DNA from: an uncultured Sinobacteraceae bacterium
Lineage (GTDB): Bacteria > Pseudomonadota > Gammaproteobacteria > Steroidobacterales > Steroidobacteraceae
NCBI GenBank assembly: GCA_937902995.1
Contig: CALEKY010000094.1
Location: 164,447 to 228,446 of the forward strand
Length of the DNA stretch: 64,000 bases
Reading direction: 5' to 3'
Shown: positions 16,789-25,794 of the stretch, piece after piece
Layout of the letters: every line of letters begins with the position of its first letter
How positions within the stretch are numbered: position 1 is the first letter of the stretch
Program-made: the position numbers and the translations under genes
The notes under the pieces: model-generated
Told to the model about the DNA's origin: nothing
The model's input: the letters and a program-made list of their open reading frames with translations, nothing else
Database searches by the model: none

Positions 16789-18006
16789 TCAGCGCGCAGT
16801 TCGCACTTCGATACGCGTGCCGTCGGCAATGCGGTCGTTCGGGTGCACCACGATGCGCTCGCCGGGCCGGATCCCCGATACGATCTGGGCATGTAATCCG
16901 TTCTGCTGCCCCACCTCCACCTGGCGAAGGCGGGCCTTCCCGCGTTCGTCGACGAATACAGCCCATCGCTCGCCATCCCGAAACAGCGCCGACAACGGGA
17001 CGCGCACCACCGACGGAGATTCCCAGACGACGATGCTCGGTTCGACACGGTAGCCGTGGCCGAGCGCGGCCCATTGCTCGTAGGGATCGGTCAAATCGAT
17101 CAACACATTGACGCGCTGCTCTTCGATACCGAGCGCGGAAATCTTCGTGAACCCGAAAGGCTCGACGCGCCGCACGACACCGTTGAGCGGCCGATCCCCG
17201 CCCCAGCCGTTGACCACGACGCGTTGGCCCGGCCTCACGCGCACCGCTTCTTCGGACAAGAGATCGACCTGAATCTCCAGTCCGCGCGGATCGCCGATTT
17301 CCATGATCGGCGCACCTGCGGCAATCGTCGTCTCGCTCTCTTGAATCACGCGCAACACAGTGCCTGAAATCGGCGAGCGCACGACGATACACTCGCACTT
17401 CTTGTCGGCACGCTGCGCACGACCCGGATTCAGCAACCGTGCACGCGCTTGTTTGAGCTCCGAGGCCCGCATCGCGATCATTGCCTCTGCTTCTGCGACG
17501 GCAGCCACTGCCGCTTTCGCACGGCGCTCCGCAGCATCGAGATCGTTCTGCGACACGCTCTGATGCTTCGCGAGAGCACTCAGACGCTGCAGCTCCGCTT
17601 GCGCAAAATCGCGCTCCGCTTCGGCTCGACGCGCCTGCGCTTGCGCATAGCTGAGCGCCGCCTCGGCAGCGTCCGCGGCAGCCCGTGCCTCCGCTTCCGC
17701 CCGCTCGTCCAGGAACATCGGCACGGACGGCTCGATGCGCGCGATTTCCGTTTCGTTCGCGGTGACGACGTCGCCCGGTTCCAATACGACGCGACGCATG
17801 AGGCCGGCCACGGGCGCAGATACGACGAAGACGTCGCGCACGCGCGCCTCGCCTTCGTCGGTGATCGTCACTTGGAGCGGACCTTCGTCGGCCGTACTCA
17901 GGTCGACCGGTACGGCCTGCGGACGCAGCAGCCACACGAGCGCGATGAGCAATGCCACCACCCCCGGAGCCCAGAACAGAACCCTGCGCCTTTGTATCGA
18001 ATCCAT
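16789..18006 (-). CDS. HlyD/MacA-type periplasmic adaptor
   Basis: A 405-residue membrane-fusion protein: one N-terminal membrane segment (VLFWAPGVVALLIALVWLL), a barrel/lipoyl part (VVSAPVAGLMRRVVLEPGDVV), a long alanine/glutamate-rich coiled-coil hairpin (about residues 95-190), the second lipoyl half (IVVRSPISGTVLRVI) and a beta-barrel. It follows the FtsX-like permease by two bases, and with the upstream ATPase forms a three-gene tripartite exporter operon (ATPase, permease, adaptor). The substrate is unknown. Confidence 0.88.
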   Translation of the reverse strand: MDSIQRRRVLFWAPGVVALLIALVWLLRPQAVPVDLSTADEGPLQVTITDEGEARVRDVFVVSAPVAGLMRRVVLEPGDVVTANETEIARIEPSVPMFLDERAEAEARAAADAAEAALSYAQAQARRAEAERDFAQAELQRLSALAKHQSVSQNDLDAAERRAKAAVAAVAEAEAMIAMRASELKQARARLLNPGRAQRADKKCECIVVRSPISGTVLRVIQESETTIAAGAPIMEIGDPRGLEIQVDLLSEEAVRVRPGQRVVVNGWGGDRPLNGVVRRVEPFGFTKISALGIEEQRVNVLIDLTDPYEQWAALGHGYRVEPSIVVWESPSVVRVPLSALFRDGERWAVFVDERGKARLRQVEVGQQNGLHAQIVSGIRPGERIVVHPNDRIADGTRIEVRTAR

Positions 18007-18008
18007 AG

Positions 18009-20378
18009 CTACTCGCGAGTCTTGAGAACGCCGATCAGATCGAGCCGGTCCAAGCGACGACGAACCAGAATGACGGAGCCGGCAGTCGCCAACAATGCGC
18101 TGATCATCGCCCATGCATACGTGGACGGCTCGATCACGAACGGCACGCGGAACAACTCGGTCTTGAATGCTGCAACGATGAGTCGCGCCAGGACATGGCC
18201 GACGAGGCAGCCGAGCGGAAGCGCCAAGAGCGCCAGCAGAGCGATCTCGCCCACCAACAAATAGGAGATCTCGGCGCGCGTAAAGCCGAGCACGCGCAAC
18301 GTCGCGAGCTCGCGACCTCGCTCGGACAAGGCAATTCGCGCGGCATTGTAAGTGACGCCGAATGCGAGCGCGCCCGAAAAGACGATGAAGAACGAGACGA
18401 AGATCATGATGGTCTGGGCCATCGTTTCGTTGAACGTGACGATGGCCGCAGACTTCAGCGTGATGGAGCTCAGCCGCGGCAGCTCCGTGAGCTTGCGAAG
18501 CAGTGTCGGCAACTGCAAGGGATCCACCCGCAGATGAACGGTCGAAGCGGTCGGACGCTCCTTGAGCCGTCGCGCCAAGGCGCCGAGCTCGATATACGCG
18601 GGCGAACCGAGATAGGTCTCGAAGATGCCGGAGACGGGAACGGTGAACGTGTCGCGCCGGCCGGTGAGCAACTCGACGGTGATGCGGTCGCCACGTTGCA
18701 CACCCAACAAATCGGCGAGCATCGAGGAAATCATCACGCCTTCGTCGGCAAGACGCAGTGCGCGTCCGCTCGCGTCGAACACTCGATAGAGCTGCTGTTC
18801 AGCCGGCAAGCCCTGCAGCGACTCGCGCTCTTCGCGCGCTCCGAATCGCAGCTTCGCAGGCGCAAACAACATCGGCTCGACGACCATCACGCCCGGCAAC
18901 CGGCTCAAGTCGCGCGCAACTTCAGTTGAACGCGGCTCGATGAAGCTGACGGAAACATCCTGCGACTGCGCTTGCTGGAAATACACGTTGACCATGTGAT
19001 CGGTCGCATCGATCCATTGCAATGCCACTATCAGCACGGCGACCGACATCGCGATGCCTGCGCACGTCGTAAAGGAACGCATCGGCCATCGTCCCACCTG
19101 ACGCAGAATGATTCGCGTGAGCTGCTCGATGTTGGCGAGCCATCGCACCTCGGAAAGCCGCGTGCGCCGGAACATCGGGGGCGCTGGCGGCAGCATCGCC
19201 TGAGCCGGCGCGAGGTTCGCGGCATTTCGTACGGAGCGCCAGGCGCCTGCGAGCGCTGCACCGACGCCGATCACCAATCCCAACACGAACGGCATCGGTC
19301 CCGGCCGATAGAGCAGGAACGGAAAATGGAAGAACTGAGCGTACAGTTGAGTGTTGTGCTTCCCGAGAATGTAGCCGGCGATCCAACCCAGCAGGACGCC
19401 GATCACTCCGATCACGACGACGAACTTCGTGTAATGCCACGCGATCTCGCGCCGGCCGTAGCCGAATGCCTTGAGCAATCCGATTTCGCTGCGCTCCAGC
19501 GCGATCAAGCGCGCGAGCACCATGTTCGTGAGGAAGGCCGCCACGGCCAGGAAGATCGCCGGCAGGATGTGCGCGAGCTTGCGCAGCTGTGCGATCTCGT
19601 TCATCAAGAACCAATTCGAGATCTGATCGTCTCGCGAAGAGGCGCCGATACCGCCGTAGCGTTCGAGAATGCGATCGACCGCTTCGATCGTGGCCTCGAC
19701 ATCGGCACCGCGCAGCAAGGCGATGCTGACGTCGTTGAAAGCCCCTTCCAGATCGAAGGCCGCCTGCAGGGTCTCTTCATCCATCCACAACACGCCGAAA
19801 CGCTGATCGTCGGGCATCAACGCACCCGGACCGATCGCATAGACGTACTCGGGAGACAATGCGATGCCGACGACGGTGAGCTCGCGCCAGGTACCGTTGA
19901 GAATGGCGCGCAGACGCGACTCGATCCGCAGATCGTGAGCTTCGGCGAAGGGCTCGGAGACGACGACTTCGTTGGCCGCGCGAGCATGCGGCAAACGTCC
20001 TGCGCGCATGGCGAGCCGATTGAGCAATCCGCCGCCGTTCGCCGGCACGGACACGAGCCGACCGACCACCGGTTCTTCGAAACCGGCGATCTCGAGCACG
20101 GCATTCCTGACCACGCGCGTCTCGACGGTTTGCACGCCGGGCAGGTCGGCAATCTGGGCGGCGATGCGCTTCGGCGCGCGTTTGACTTGCGCGAAGATGT
20201 CGGCAAAACGATAGCGCTCGTAATAGGCTCGCGCGGTCTCCTCGAGCGCCTCGACGTTCGTCAGACCCGTGATCAACACGCCGATGCCGGACGCCATGAT
20301 GAGGGCGATCGCGAGCACCTGCCCGCGCATGCGCCATAGATCGCGCCAGAGCTTGCGATCGAGCGCTCGTCTCACCAT
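18009..20378 (-). CDS. FtsX/MacB-like ABC transporter permease (duplicated)
   Basis: A 789-residue permease with an N-terminal membrane anchor (VLAIALIMASGIGVLITGL), a large periplasmic domain, three helices with FtsX core (FLTNMVLARLIALERSEIGLLKAFGYGRREI), then a second copy (FTTCAGIAMSVAVLIVALQ... GVTYNAARIALSERGRELATLRVLGFTRAEI). Such duplicated-FtsX permeases form exporters of lipoproteins, glycolipids or antimicrobials (DevC/YknZ-like). It overlaps the ATPase gene by seven bases. Confidence 0.88.
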   Translation of the reverse strand: MVRRALDRKLWRDLWRMRGQVLAIALIMASGIGVLITGLTNVEALEETARAYYERYRFADIFAQVKRAPKRIAAQIADLPGVQTVETRVVRNAVLEIAGFEEPVVGRLVSVPANGGGLLNRLAMRAGRLPHARAANEVVVSEPFAEAHDLRIESRLRAILNGTWRELTVVGIALSPEYVYAIGPGALMPDDQRFGVLWMDEETLQAAFDLEGAFNDVSIALLRGADVEATIEAVDRILERYGGIGASSRDDQISNWFLMNEIAQLRKLAHILPAIFLAVAAFLTNMVLARLIALERSEIGLLKAFGYGRREIAWHYTKFVVVIGVIGVLLGWIAGYILGKHNTQLYAQFFHFPFLLYRPGPMPFVLGLVIGVGAALAGAWRSVRNAANLAPAQAMLPPAPPMFRRTRLSEVRWLANIEQLTRIILRQVGRWPMRSFTTCAGIAMSVAVLIVALQWIDATDHMVNVYFQQAQSQDVSVSFIEPRSTEVARDLSRLPGVMVVEPMLFAPAKLRFGAREERESLQGLPAEQQLYRVFDASGRALRLADEGVMISSMLADLLGVQRGDRITVELLTGRRDTFTVPVSGIFETYLGSPAYIELGALARRLKERPTASTVHLRVDPLQLPTLLRKLTELPRLSSITLKSAAIVTFNETMAQTIMIFVSFFIVFSGALAFGVTYNAARIALSERGRELATLRVLGFTRAEISYLLVGEIALLALLALPLGCLVGHVLARLIVAAFKTELFRVPFVIEPSTYAWAMISALLATAGSVILVRRRLDRLDLIGVLKTRE

Positions 20379-21103
20379 GACAGCTCGCGGGCGCGGCGCC
20401 GTGTCGGGTTCGGCCGATCCTCGTGAATGGCGCCGTCGCGCATGACGAGGACACGATGAGCCATGTCGGCGATCACCGAGTTGTGCGTGATGAGGGCGGT
20501 CGTCGTACCGAGCTCGTCATGAATGCGTTCGATGGCTTCGAGCACGAGCACGCCCGTGGGACTGTCGAGCGCGCCCGTCGGTTCGTCGCACAAGAGCAGA
20601 TCGGGGCGTTTGGCAATCGCCCGGGCAATCGCCACTCGCTGCTGCTCGCCGCCCGACAACTGTGCGGGAAAATGGTGCATGCGATGACCGAGACCGACGA
20701 GCTCCAAGGCTTCTTCCGGCCGCATCGGCTGCGCAGCGACCTCGGTCACGAGCTGGACGTTCTCGACCGCCGTCAGACTGGGAATCAGATTGTAGAACTG
20801 AAACACGAAGCCGACGTGATCGCGCCGATAGCGCGTCAGTCCCGCATCGTCGAGCGCGCTCAAGTCGAGGCCTTTGAAATGAACGGTGCCGCTGGTCGGC
20901 GTATCGAGGCCGCCCAGGATATTGAGCAGCGTCGACTTGCCGCTGCCGGAGGCGCCCAGCAGCACGATCAGCTCACCGGCACGCAGCTCGATATCGACGC
21001 CGCGCAACGCCTGAACTTCGACCTCGCCGGTTCGATAGATCTTGCTGAGCGCCCTGCCCTCGAGAATCGGACGGTCTGTCGCGCTTGGTGCTGCCACGGA
21101 CAT
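20372..21103 (-). CDS. ABC transporter ATP-binding protein (LolD/MacB type)
   Basis: About 243 residues. Walker A GASGSGKSTLLN, Q-loop FVFQFYNLIPSLTAVENV, signature LSGGEQQRVAIARA, Walker B LLLCDEPTGALDS and H-loop ALITHNS are intact, in the LolD/MacB class. The chosen ATG begins MSVAAPSATDRP; upstream frame overlaps the divergent PRPP synthetase and looks non-coding. It starts the three-gene exporter operon running leftward to 16789. Confidence 0.9.
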   Translation of the reverse strand: MSVAAPSATDRPILEGRALSKIYRTGEVEVQALRGVDIELRAGELIVLLGASGSGKSTLLNILGGLDTPTSGTVHFKGLDLSALDDAGLTRYRRDHVGFVFQFYNLIPSLTAVENVQLVTEVAAQPMRPEEALELVGLGHRMHHFPAQLSGGEQQRVAIARAIAKRPDLLLCDEPTGALDSPTGVLVLEAIERIHDELGTTTALITHNSVIADMAHRVLVMRDGAIHEDRPNPTRRRARELSW

Positions 21104-21203
21104 CGAATATCGGAGACTCACTGTCGATCGGAGCATGGTAAGCCATGCTTCGCAAAGTGCCGCTTCTTTTTGTCTTCGAGCCGCTATAGCGTATAACGGC
21201 ATC

Positions 21204-22169
21204 ATGCCGCCGACACTGCCTTCCAACCTACGCCTGTTCGCACCCGCATTCGGTGCCGCGCTCGGCGCTCGCGTAGCGGAAGTGCTCGGAATCCGGCTCG
21301 GTTCGATCGAAGAGCGCGACTTCGACGGCGGCGAACAGAAAATGCGGCCGCTCGAAGACGTCGGCGGTTGCGATGTATTCGTTGTCGCCTCGCTCGATGG
21401 CGACGCAACCCTCAGCGCCAACGACAAACTGTGCAGGCTCCTGTTCTTCATCGGCGCGTTGAAGGATGCCGGCGCCGCCAGGGTCACCGCCTGCGTGCCT
21501 TACTTGTGCTACGCCCGCAAGGATCGGCGCACGAATCCGGGCGACCCGATCACGACGCGCTACGTCGCCGCGATGTTCGAAGCGGTCGGAACCGATTGCG
21601 TGGTCACGATCGACGTGCACAACGAGGCTGCTTTCGACAATGCGTTCCGCTGTAGAACGGTCCGCATCGAGAGTGCCGAGCTGTTCGCCGCGGCGCTAAT
21701 CGATGCGGTCGACACCGAACGCTGCGTCGTCGTCTCGCCGGACATCGGCGGCGTGAAGCGTGCGCAGCGGTTGCGGGAAGCCCTCGCCCATTCTTTCGAA
21801 CACGAAGTCGGTTTCGCCTTCATGGAAAAGCGGCGCGTCGGCGGTGTGGTATCGGGCGATGCCTTGATCGGCGAGGTCACCGGACGCGATCTCGTGATTC
21901 TCGACGACATGATCGTCTCGGGCGGCACGATCGCCCGCGCCACTCGAGCGGCGCGTGCCGCCGGAGCGCACAAAGTCGTCGTCGCCGCGGCGCACGCTCC
22001 GCTGACGGCTGAGGCTCGGCAATTGCTCGAGGACGGCGGCCCGGATTCGATCCTGATCAGCGATAGCGTCGCATTGCCGAAAGCCTTTGCGAGCGCGGCA
22101 CAGTTTCGAATCTGCAGCTGCGCGGACGTTCTCGCTACGACAATCCGGCAATTGGCGACTCGCTGCTGA
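21204..22169 (+). CDS. prs: Ribose-phosphate pyrophosphokinase (PRPP synthetase), accessory copy
   Basis: A 321-residue PRPP synthetase-family protein: FDGGEQKMRPLEDVGGCDVFVV, CVPYLCYARKDRRTNPGDPITTRYVAAMF, VTIDVHNEAAFDN and the PRPP-binding loop DLVILDDMIVSGGTI. The catalytic flexible-loop Arg/Lys pair appears as YARKDRR. The N-terminal SGNAN/ADP-loop is divergent from housekeeping enzymes, which suggests a paralogue kept for this cluster. It could supply PRPP to the nearby nicotinate phosphoribosyltransferase. Confidence 0.87.
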   Translation: MPPTLPSNLRLFAPAFGAALGARVAEVLGIRLGSIEERDFDGGEQKMRPLEDVGGCDVFVVASLDGDATLSANDKLCRLLFFIGALKDAGAARVTACVPYLCYARKDRRTNPGDPITTRYVAAMFEAVGTDCVVTIDVHNEAAFDNAFRCRTVRIESAELFAAALIDAVDTERCVVVSPDIGGVKRAQRLREALAHSFEHEVGFAFMEKRRVGGVVSGDALIGEVTGRDLVILDDMIVSGGTIARATRAARAAGAHKVVVAAAHAPLTAEARQLLEDGGPDSILISDSVALPKAFASAAQFRICSCADVLATTIRQLATRC

Positions 22170-22266
22170 ATCGAGCACAGGGATACCCTCGAAACGCGAA
22201 CGGCTTGCGCGGACTGCGGATCCGTTTCTTCCGTCGTATCCTCCGGGACGTCCGCTGAGATTCTCC

Positions 22267-23814
22267 ATGTCGGAAGCGACCCCCTCGTTCGACATCCGCG
22301 CACTGCTCGATCCCGGCGTATACGCGCATCCGGTCGAGCAGCTTCGGCTCAAGGAAACGCACGTCTCCTGGATCGTGCTGACCGGGCCGTACGTCTACAA
22401 GATCAAGAAACCGGTGAAGCTCGACTTCATCGACACCGCGACGCTCGAGCGCAGACGATTCCTGTGCGAGGAAGAGCTACGGCTCAATCGTCAATTGGCG
22501 CCGGATCTGTATGTCGATGTCGTACCGATTGTCCGTAACGTCGATGGCCTGCGCGTCGGCGGCGCGGGCGCGCCGGTCGAATACGCCGTGCGCATGAAAC
22601 AATTCGCATCCGCAGACGAGCTGCAGGAATTGCTCGCGCGCAACGCCGTGAGCGGCGAAGAAATCGAGCAGCTTGCCGTGCTGCTCGGCGAGTTTCATGC
22701 GCATACGCCGAGACTCACCGGTAACGACACTGCAACTCAGCGGATATTCGATACCGTCCTGGGAAACGTTCATGAGCTCACGACGCTGGAGCGCTCGCTC
22801 GGAACGCTGCCGCATCTCGAGGCGCTCGCCGATTGGCTGCGGGAGCGCATGCTCCACGATCGCGAACGTTTTCTGGCCCGCGAGCGCGACGGCTACATCC
22901 GCGAATGCCACGGCGACCTGCACTCGGGCAACATCGTGCGTTGGCAAGGACGCTTGTTACCGTTCGATCGGCTCGAGTTCGAGCCGAAGCTGAGATGGAT
23001 CGATGTCATGGACGACCTGGCATTTCTCGCCATGGACTTGACGAGCCGCGGCCGGCCGGATCTGGCATGCGTGCTCGTGAGCCGCTATTGCGAGCTGAAC
23101 GGAGACTATGCAGGCGTGCAGCTCCTACCGTTCTACGCCGTCCATCGAGCGCTGGTGCGCGCAAAGGTCGACGCCCTCTCCGCACGAGACATCCCGCACC
23201 GTCGCTCGGAGTTTCTCGAACGCCTACACATACGCCTGCGCGCGGCGGAGCGATGGATGGCGCCGCCCAGACCGTCGCTGGTTCTCATGCATGGCGTCTC
23301 GGGTTCCGGTAAATCGTGGCTCAGCGAACGATTGATTCCGGCGCTGCCCGCCATTCGCATCCGGTCGGATGTGGAACGCAAACGGCTGGCCGGCGTCTCG
23401 ATCAACGAGAATGCCGAACCGGCGGTGTACTCGCAGAATTTCACGCAGCGGACCTATGCTCGCCTGAGCGAATGCGCCGCGGCATGTCTCGACGCGGGAT
23501 TCACGACGATCCTCGATGCGACATTTCTCGATCCGTCGCAGCGCGTAATCTTCCGCGACCTTGCGAGCCGCATGGATGTACCTCTTGCAATCGTGGCGTG
23601 CACGTCTGATCGACAGGAGCTCGAGCGCCGGATTCTCGAACGCGCCAAGAGCGGCGACCGCGTATCCGACGCCGACCTCGAGGTACTCGCTGCACAGCTG
23701 CAAAACCTGCAGCCCTTCGATCCGCAGGAGCTCGACTCCGTGATCCGTGTCGACACGCGCGCCCCTGATGCGATCGCCCGTACCGTCGAAGCAATCGGAT
23801 GCCGGAAAGTCTGA
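22267..23814 (+). CDS. Aminoglycoside-phosphotransferase-like / P-loop kinase fusion
   Basis: A 515-residue protein of two kinase folds. Residues 1-310 resemble APH/choline-kinase domains with the catalytic loop CHGDLHSGNIV (near 215) and DVMDDLAFLAMDL. Residues about 335-510 are a P-loop kinase with LMHGVSGSGKSWLSE (near 342), RSDVERKRL and an ATILDATFLD segment, like gluconate/shikimate-type or zeta-toxin-type kinases. The substrate of either half is unknown; it is not evidence of antibiotic resistance. Same orientation and close to the PRPP synthetase (about 100 bases), so likely one operon. Confidence 0.82.
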   Translation: MSEATPSFDIRALLDPGVYAHPVEQLRLKETHVSWIVLTGPYVYKIKKPVKLDFIDTATLERRRFLCEEELRLNRQLAPDLYVDVVPIVRNVDGLRVGGAGAPVEYAVRMKQFASADELQELLARNAVSGEEIEQLAVLLGEFHAHTPRLTGNDTATQRIFDTVLGNVHELTTLERSLGTLPHLEALADWLRERMLHDRERFLARERDGYIRECHGDLHSGNIVRWQGRLLPFDRLEFEPKLRWIDVMDDLAFLAMDLTSRGRPDLACVLVSRYCELNGDYAGVQLLPFYAVHRALVRAKVDALSARDIPHRRSEFLERLHIRLRAAERWMAPPRPSLVLMHGVSGSGKSWLSERLIPALPAIRIRSDVERKRLAGVSINENAEPAVYSQNFTQRTYARLSECAAACLDAGFTTILDATFLDPSQRVIFRDLASRMDVPLAIVACTSDRQELERRILERAKSGDRVSDADLEVLAAQLQNLQPFDPQELDSVIRVDTRAPDAIARTVEAIGCRKV

Positions 23815-23980
23815 AGCGCCCCAGCATTCCGGGCAGCGCACGCCTGCAATAGGCAATCCTCGCTAGCGAATTAACATGTAACGGAGATCCGTTACGTCAT
23901 CTCGGGCAAGACTCAGTTGGCTTTACCTGCGACTTGTGCCAGCATCGCGTCCACACTCTGCTTCCAAGGAGGGATCGGCA

Positions 23981-24169
23981 ATGCTCATCCTTACGCGCCG
24001 ACTCGGCGAATCGATCCAAATCGGCGAGCGGATCGAAGTCACGATCCTCGAAGTTCGCGGCAACCAAGTACGAATCGGTATTTCGGCGCCTGCCGACGTC
24101 GTGATCCTACGTGCGGAGCTTGCGAATCAGCCGCACGCCTCGACGGACACACAGCCCGCGCCCGCATGA
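23981..24169 (+). CDS. csrA: Carbon storage regulator CsrA/RsmA
   Basis: 62 residues starting MLILTRRLGESIQIGE, with GNQVRIGISAP and the C-terminal helix start (AELANQ), i.e. the whole CsrA fold including the Arg-rich strand used for GGA-loop RNA binding (Arg6/Arg7; the Arg44 position of E. coli is less clear). AGGAGG lies eight bases upstream of the ATG. The tail (SDTQPAPA-like) is longer than in E. coli CsrA. It is a post-transcriptional regulator of motility and stress genes; whether it is the only copy cannot be seen. Confidence 0.93.
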   Translation: MLILTRRLGESIQIGERIEVTILEVRGNQVRIGISAPADVVILRAELANQPHASTDTQPAPA

Positions 24170-24179
24170 GCGGCGCGGG

Positions 24180-25625
24180 CTAGCGTGCGGCGCTCAAGTT
24201 GTCGGCAACCGGTCGAAAGCCGCCGCCCAGCGCCTTGTATACCGACAACAATGCCGTCGCAGTTTCCGTTTCGCTGGCGGCAAGCCGATCCTCGGCCTCG
24301 AGCATCGTACGTTCGGCATCGAGGACGGTCAGGAAGTCGGTCGCCCCGCTCTCGAAACGCGCACGGGCAATTCGTGCGGCATCGGCGGACGACTGCGCGC
24401 TTTGCCGCAAATGCTGCTGCTTGACGAGCGCTTGCGCATACGCGGTAAGACTCGCGTCGGTCTCCTCCAATGCGCGCAACACGCTCTGCTCGTAACGCGC
24501 CAACGCGCCGCTGGCAGCAGCCTCTCGTTGATCGATGCGTCGCTTCACACGACCGAGATCGAACGCTGCCCAGCGGATGCTCGGACCGAACGCAAACGTT
24601 TCGCTCGCGGCATCGCCCAACTCGTCGAAATGGGCGGCGTCGAATCCCCAACGTCCGACGAACGAGACGCGCGGAAACAGATCGGCCACCGCGATTCCGA
24701 TGCGGGCGGTGGCGGCGGCGAGCTCCCGTTCAGCCACCTGAATATCCGGGCGACGGCGCAACAACGATTCGGGCGTCCCGATTCGATGAGTGCGCGGCAA
24801 CTCCGGCAGCGGCTTTGCATCCACGAGCCGCGCGACGAGCGCGTCCGGCGAGCGTCCCGTGAGCACGCCGAGACGCAGCATCGCAAACCTCACCTGGGCC
24901 TCGAGATCCGGAATCGTCGCCAGGGTGGCGCTCAAGAGTGCCTGCGCACGCGAAACGTCGAGCTGCGTACCGCGTCCGCCGTCGAGGCGCGCCTGCGTGA
25001 TTCGCAACGACTCTTCTTGATTCGCTGCATTGCGCCTGGCCACCTCGAGCCGCTGCTGTGCGCCGCGCAGCTCGAAGTAGTTGCGCGCCACTTCCGCCGT
25101 GATCGTCACGTGCGTGTGATAAAGCGCCGCCTCCGCCGCTTGCACGAGCGCCGTCTGAGCCTCGACCCCGCGGCGCACGCGTCCGAAGAAGTCGAGCTCC
25201 CAGAACGCATCGAACCCGGCGTCGTAATAGTCCTGGTCGCGCGCGACGCTCGGCGCCGGCGTTTGACGCTCGCTCGTCCGTGCGTCCGCCGCGCCCGCTG
25301 TCGCGGTGACTGTCGGCGCGAGATCGAGCCATGCTTCGCCGCGCAGCGCGCGTGCCTCTCGCAACCGCGCGAACGCGATACGCACATCGTGATTCGCGCG
25401 CAATGCATCCTCGATCAGCTCTGTCAGCAGCGGATCCTGGAACGCTTTCCAGAACTCGCGGTCCGCCTCGCTCGCATCGAATCGAGCGGCATTCGGCGCC
25501 ACGAACTCATCGGGCACGGGGACATCGGGACGTTTGTAATCCGGCCCGACCGCGCATGCGGCCAAGAGCAACGATACGGTGGCGACCAGCGCGAGCGGAC
25601 GAGCGGCAGACAGTTCGGCAGGCAT
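24180..25625 (-). CDS. NodT/OprM-family outer-membrane efflux lipoprotein
   Basis: A 481-residue outer-membrane factor. The signal peptide ends in lipobox LLAAC, followed by AVGPDYKRPDVPVPDEF, the NodT hallmark. Two coiled-coil repeat halves contain FWELDFFGRVRRGVEAQ and LRRRPDIQVAERELAAATARIG. The ATG is preceded by GGAGGA. It makes a trimeric exit duct for tripartite efflux; no RND pump adjoins, so a partner could be the HlyD/ABC exporter at 16.8-21.1 kb (inference). Confidence 0.9.
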   Translation of the reverse strand: MPAELSAARPLALVATVSLLLAACAVGPDYKRPDVPVPDEFVAPNAARFDASEADREFWKAFQDPLLTELIEDALRANHDVRIAFARLREARALRGEAWLDLAPTVTATAGAADARTSERQTPAPSVARDQDYYDAGFDAFWELDFFGRVRRGVEAQTALVQAAEAALYHTHVTITAEVARNYFELRGAQQRLEVARRNAANQEESLRITQARLDGGRGTQLDVSRAQALLSATLATIPDLEAQVRFAMLRLGVLTGRSPDALVARLVDAKPLPELPRTHRIGTPESLLRRRPDIQVAERELAAATARIGIAVADLFPRVSFVGRWGFDAAHFDELGDAASETFAFGPSIRWAAFDLGRVKRRIDQREAAASGALARYEQSVLRALEETDASLTAYAQALVKQQHLRQSAQSSADAARIARARFESGATDFLTVLDAERTMLEAEDRLAASETETATALLSVYKALGGGFRPVADNLSAAR

Positions 25626-25794
25626 GCATCTTCCTCCGGTGCGATGGCTGCACTGTAGGCGCACGGAGGGATACGACCAATCGGCCCGAGCGCATGAGAG
25701 TGATGACGACAGGGAAGCAATCGCGAGGGCGATGCTCGGCCGATGCGGAATCAACGGACACGCTGCCGGTGCTGCGTCGCCCGACAGCGTGCCT

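Noticed and set aside
16709..17935. 408-codon alternative frame over the HlyD adaptor
   Set aside because: Arg/Cys/Gly-rich shadow; the adaptor frame has lipoyl and coiled-coil features.
22267..23814. Antibiotic-resistance aminoglycoside phosphotransferase
   Set aside because: Only the general APH/choline-kinase fold is seen, fused to another kinase; no evidence for an aminoglycoside substrate.
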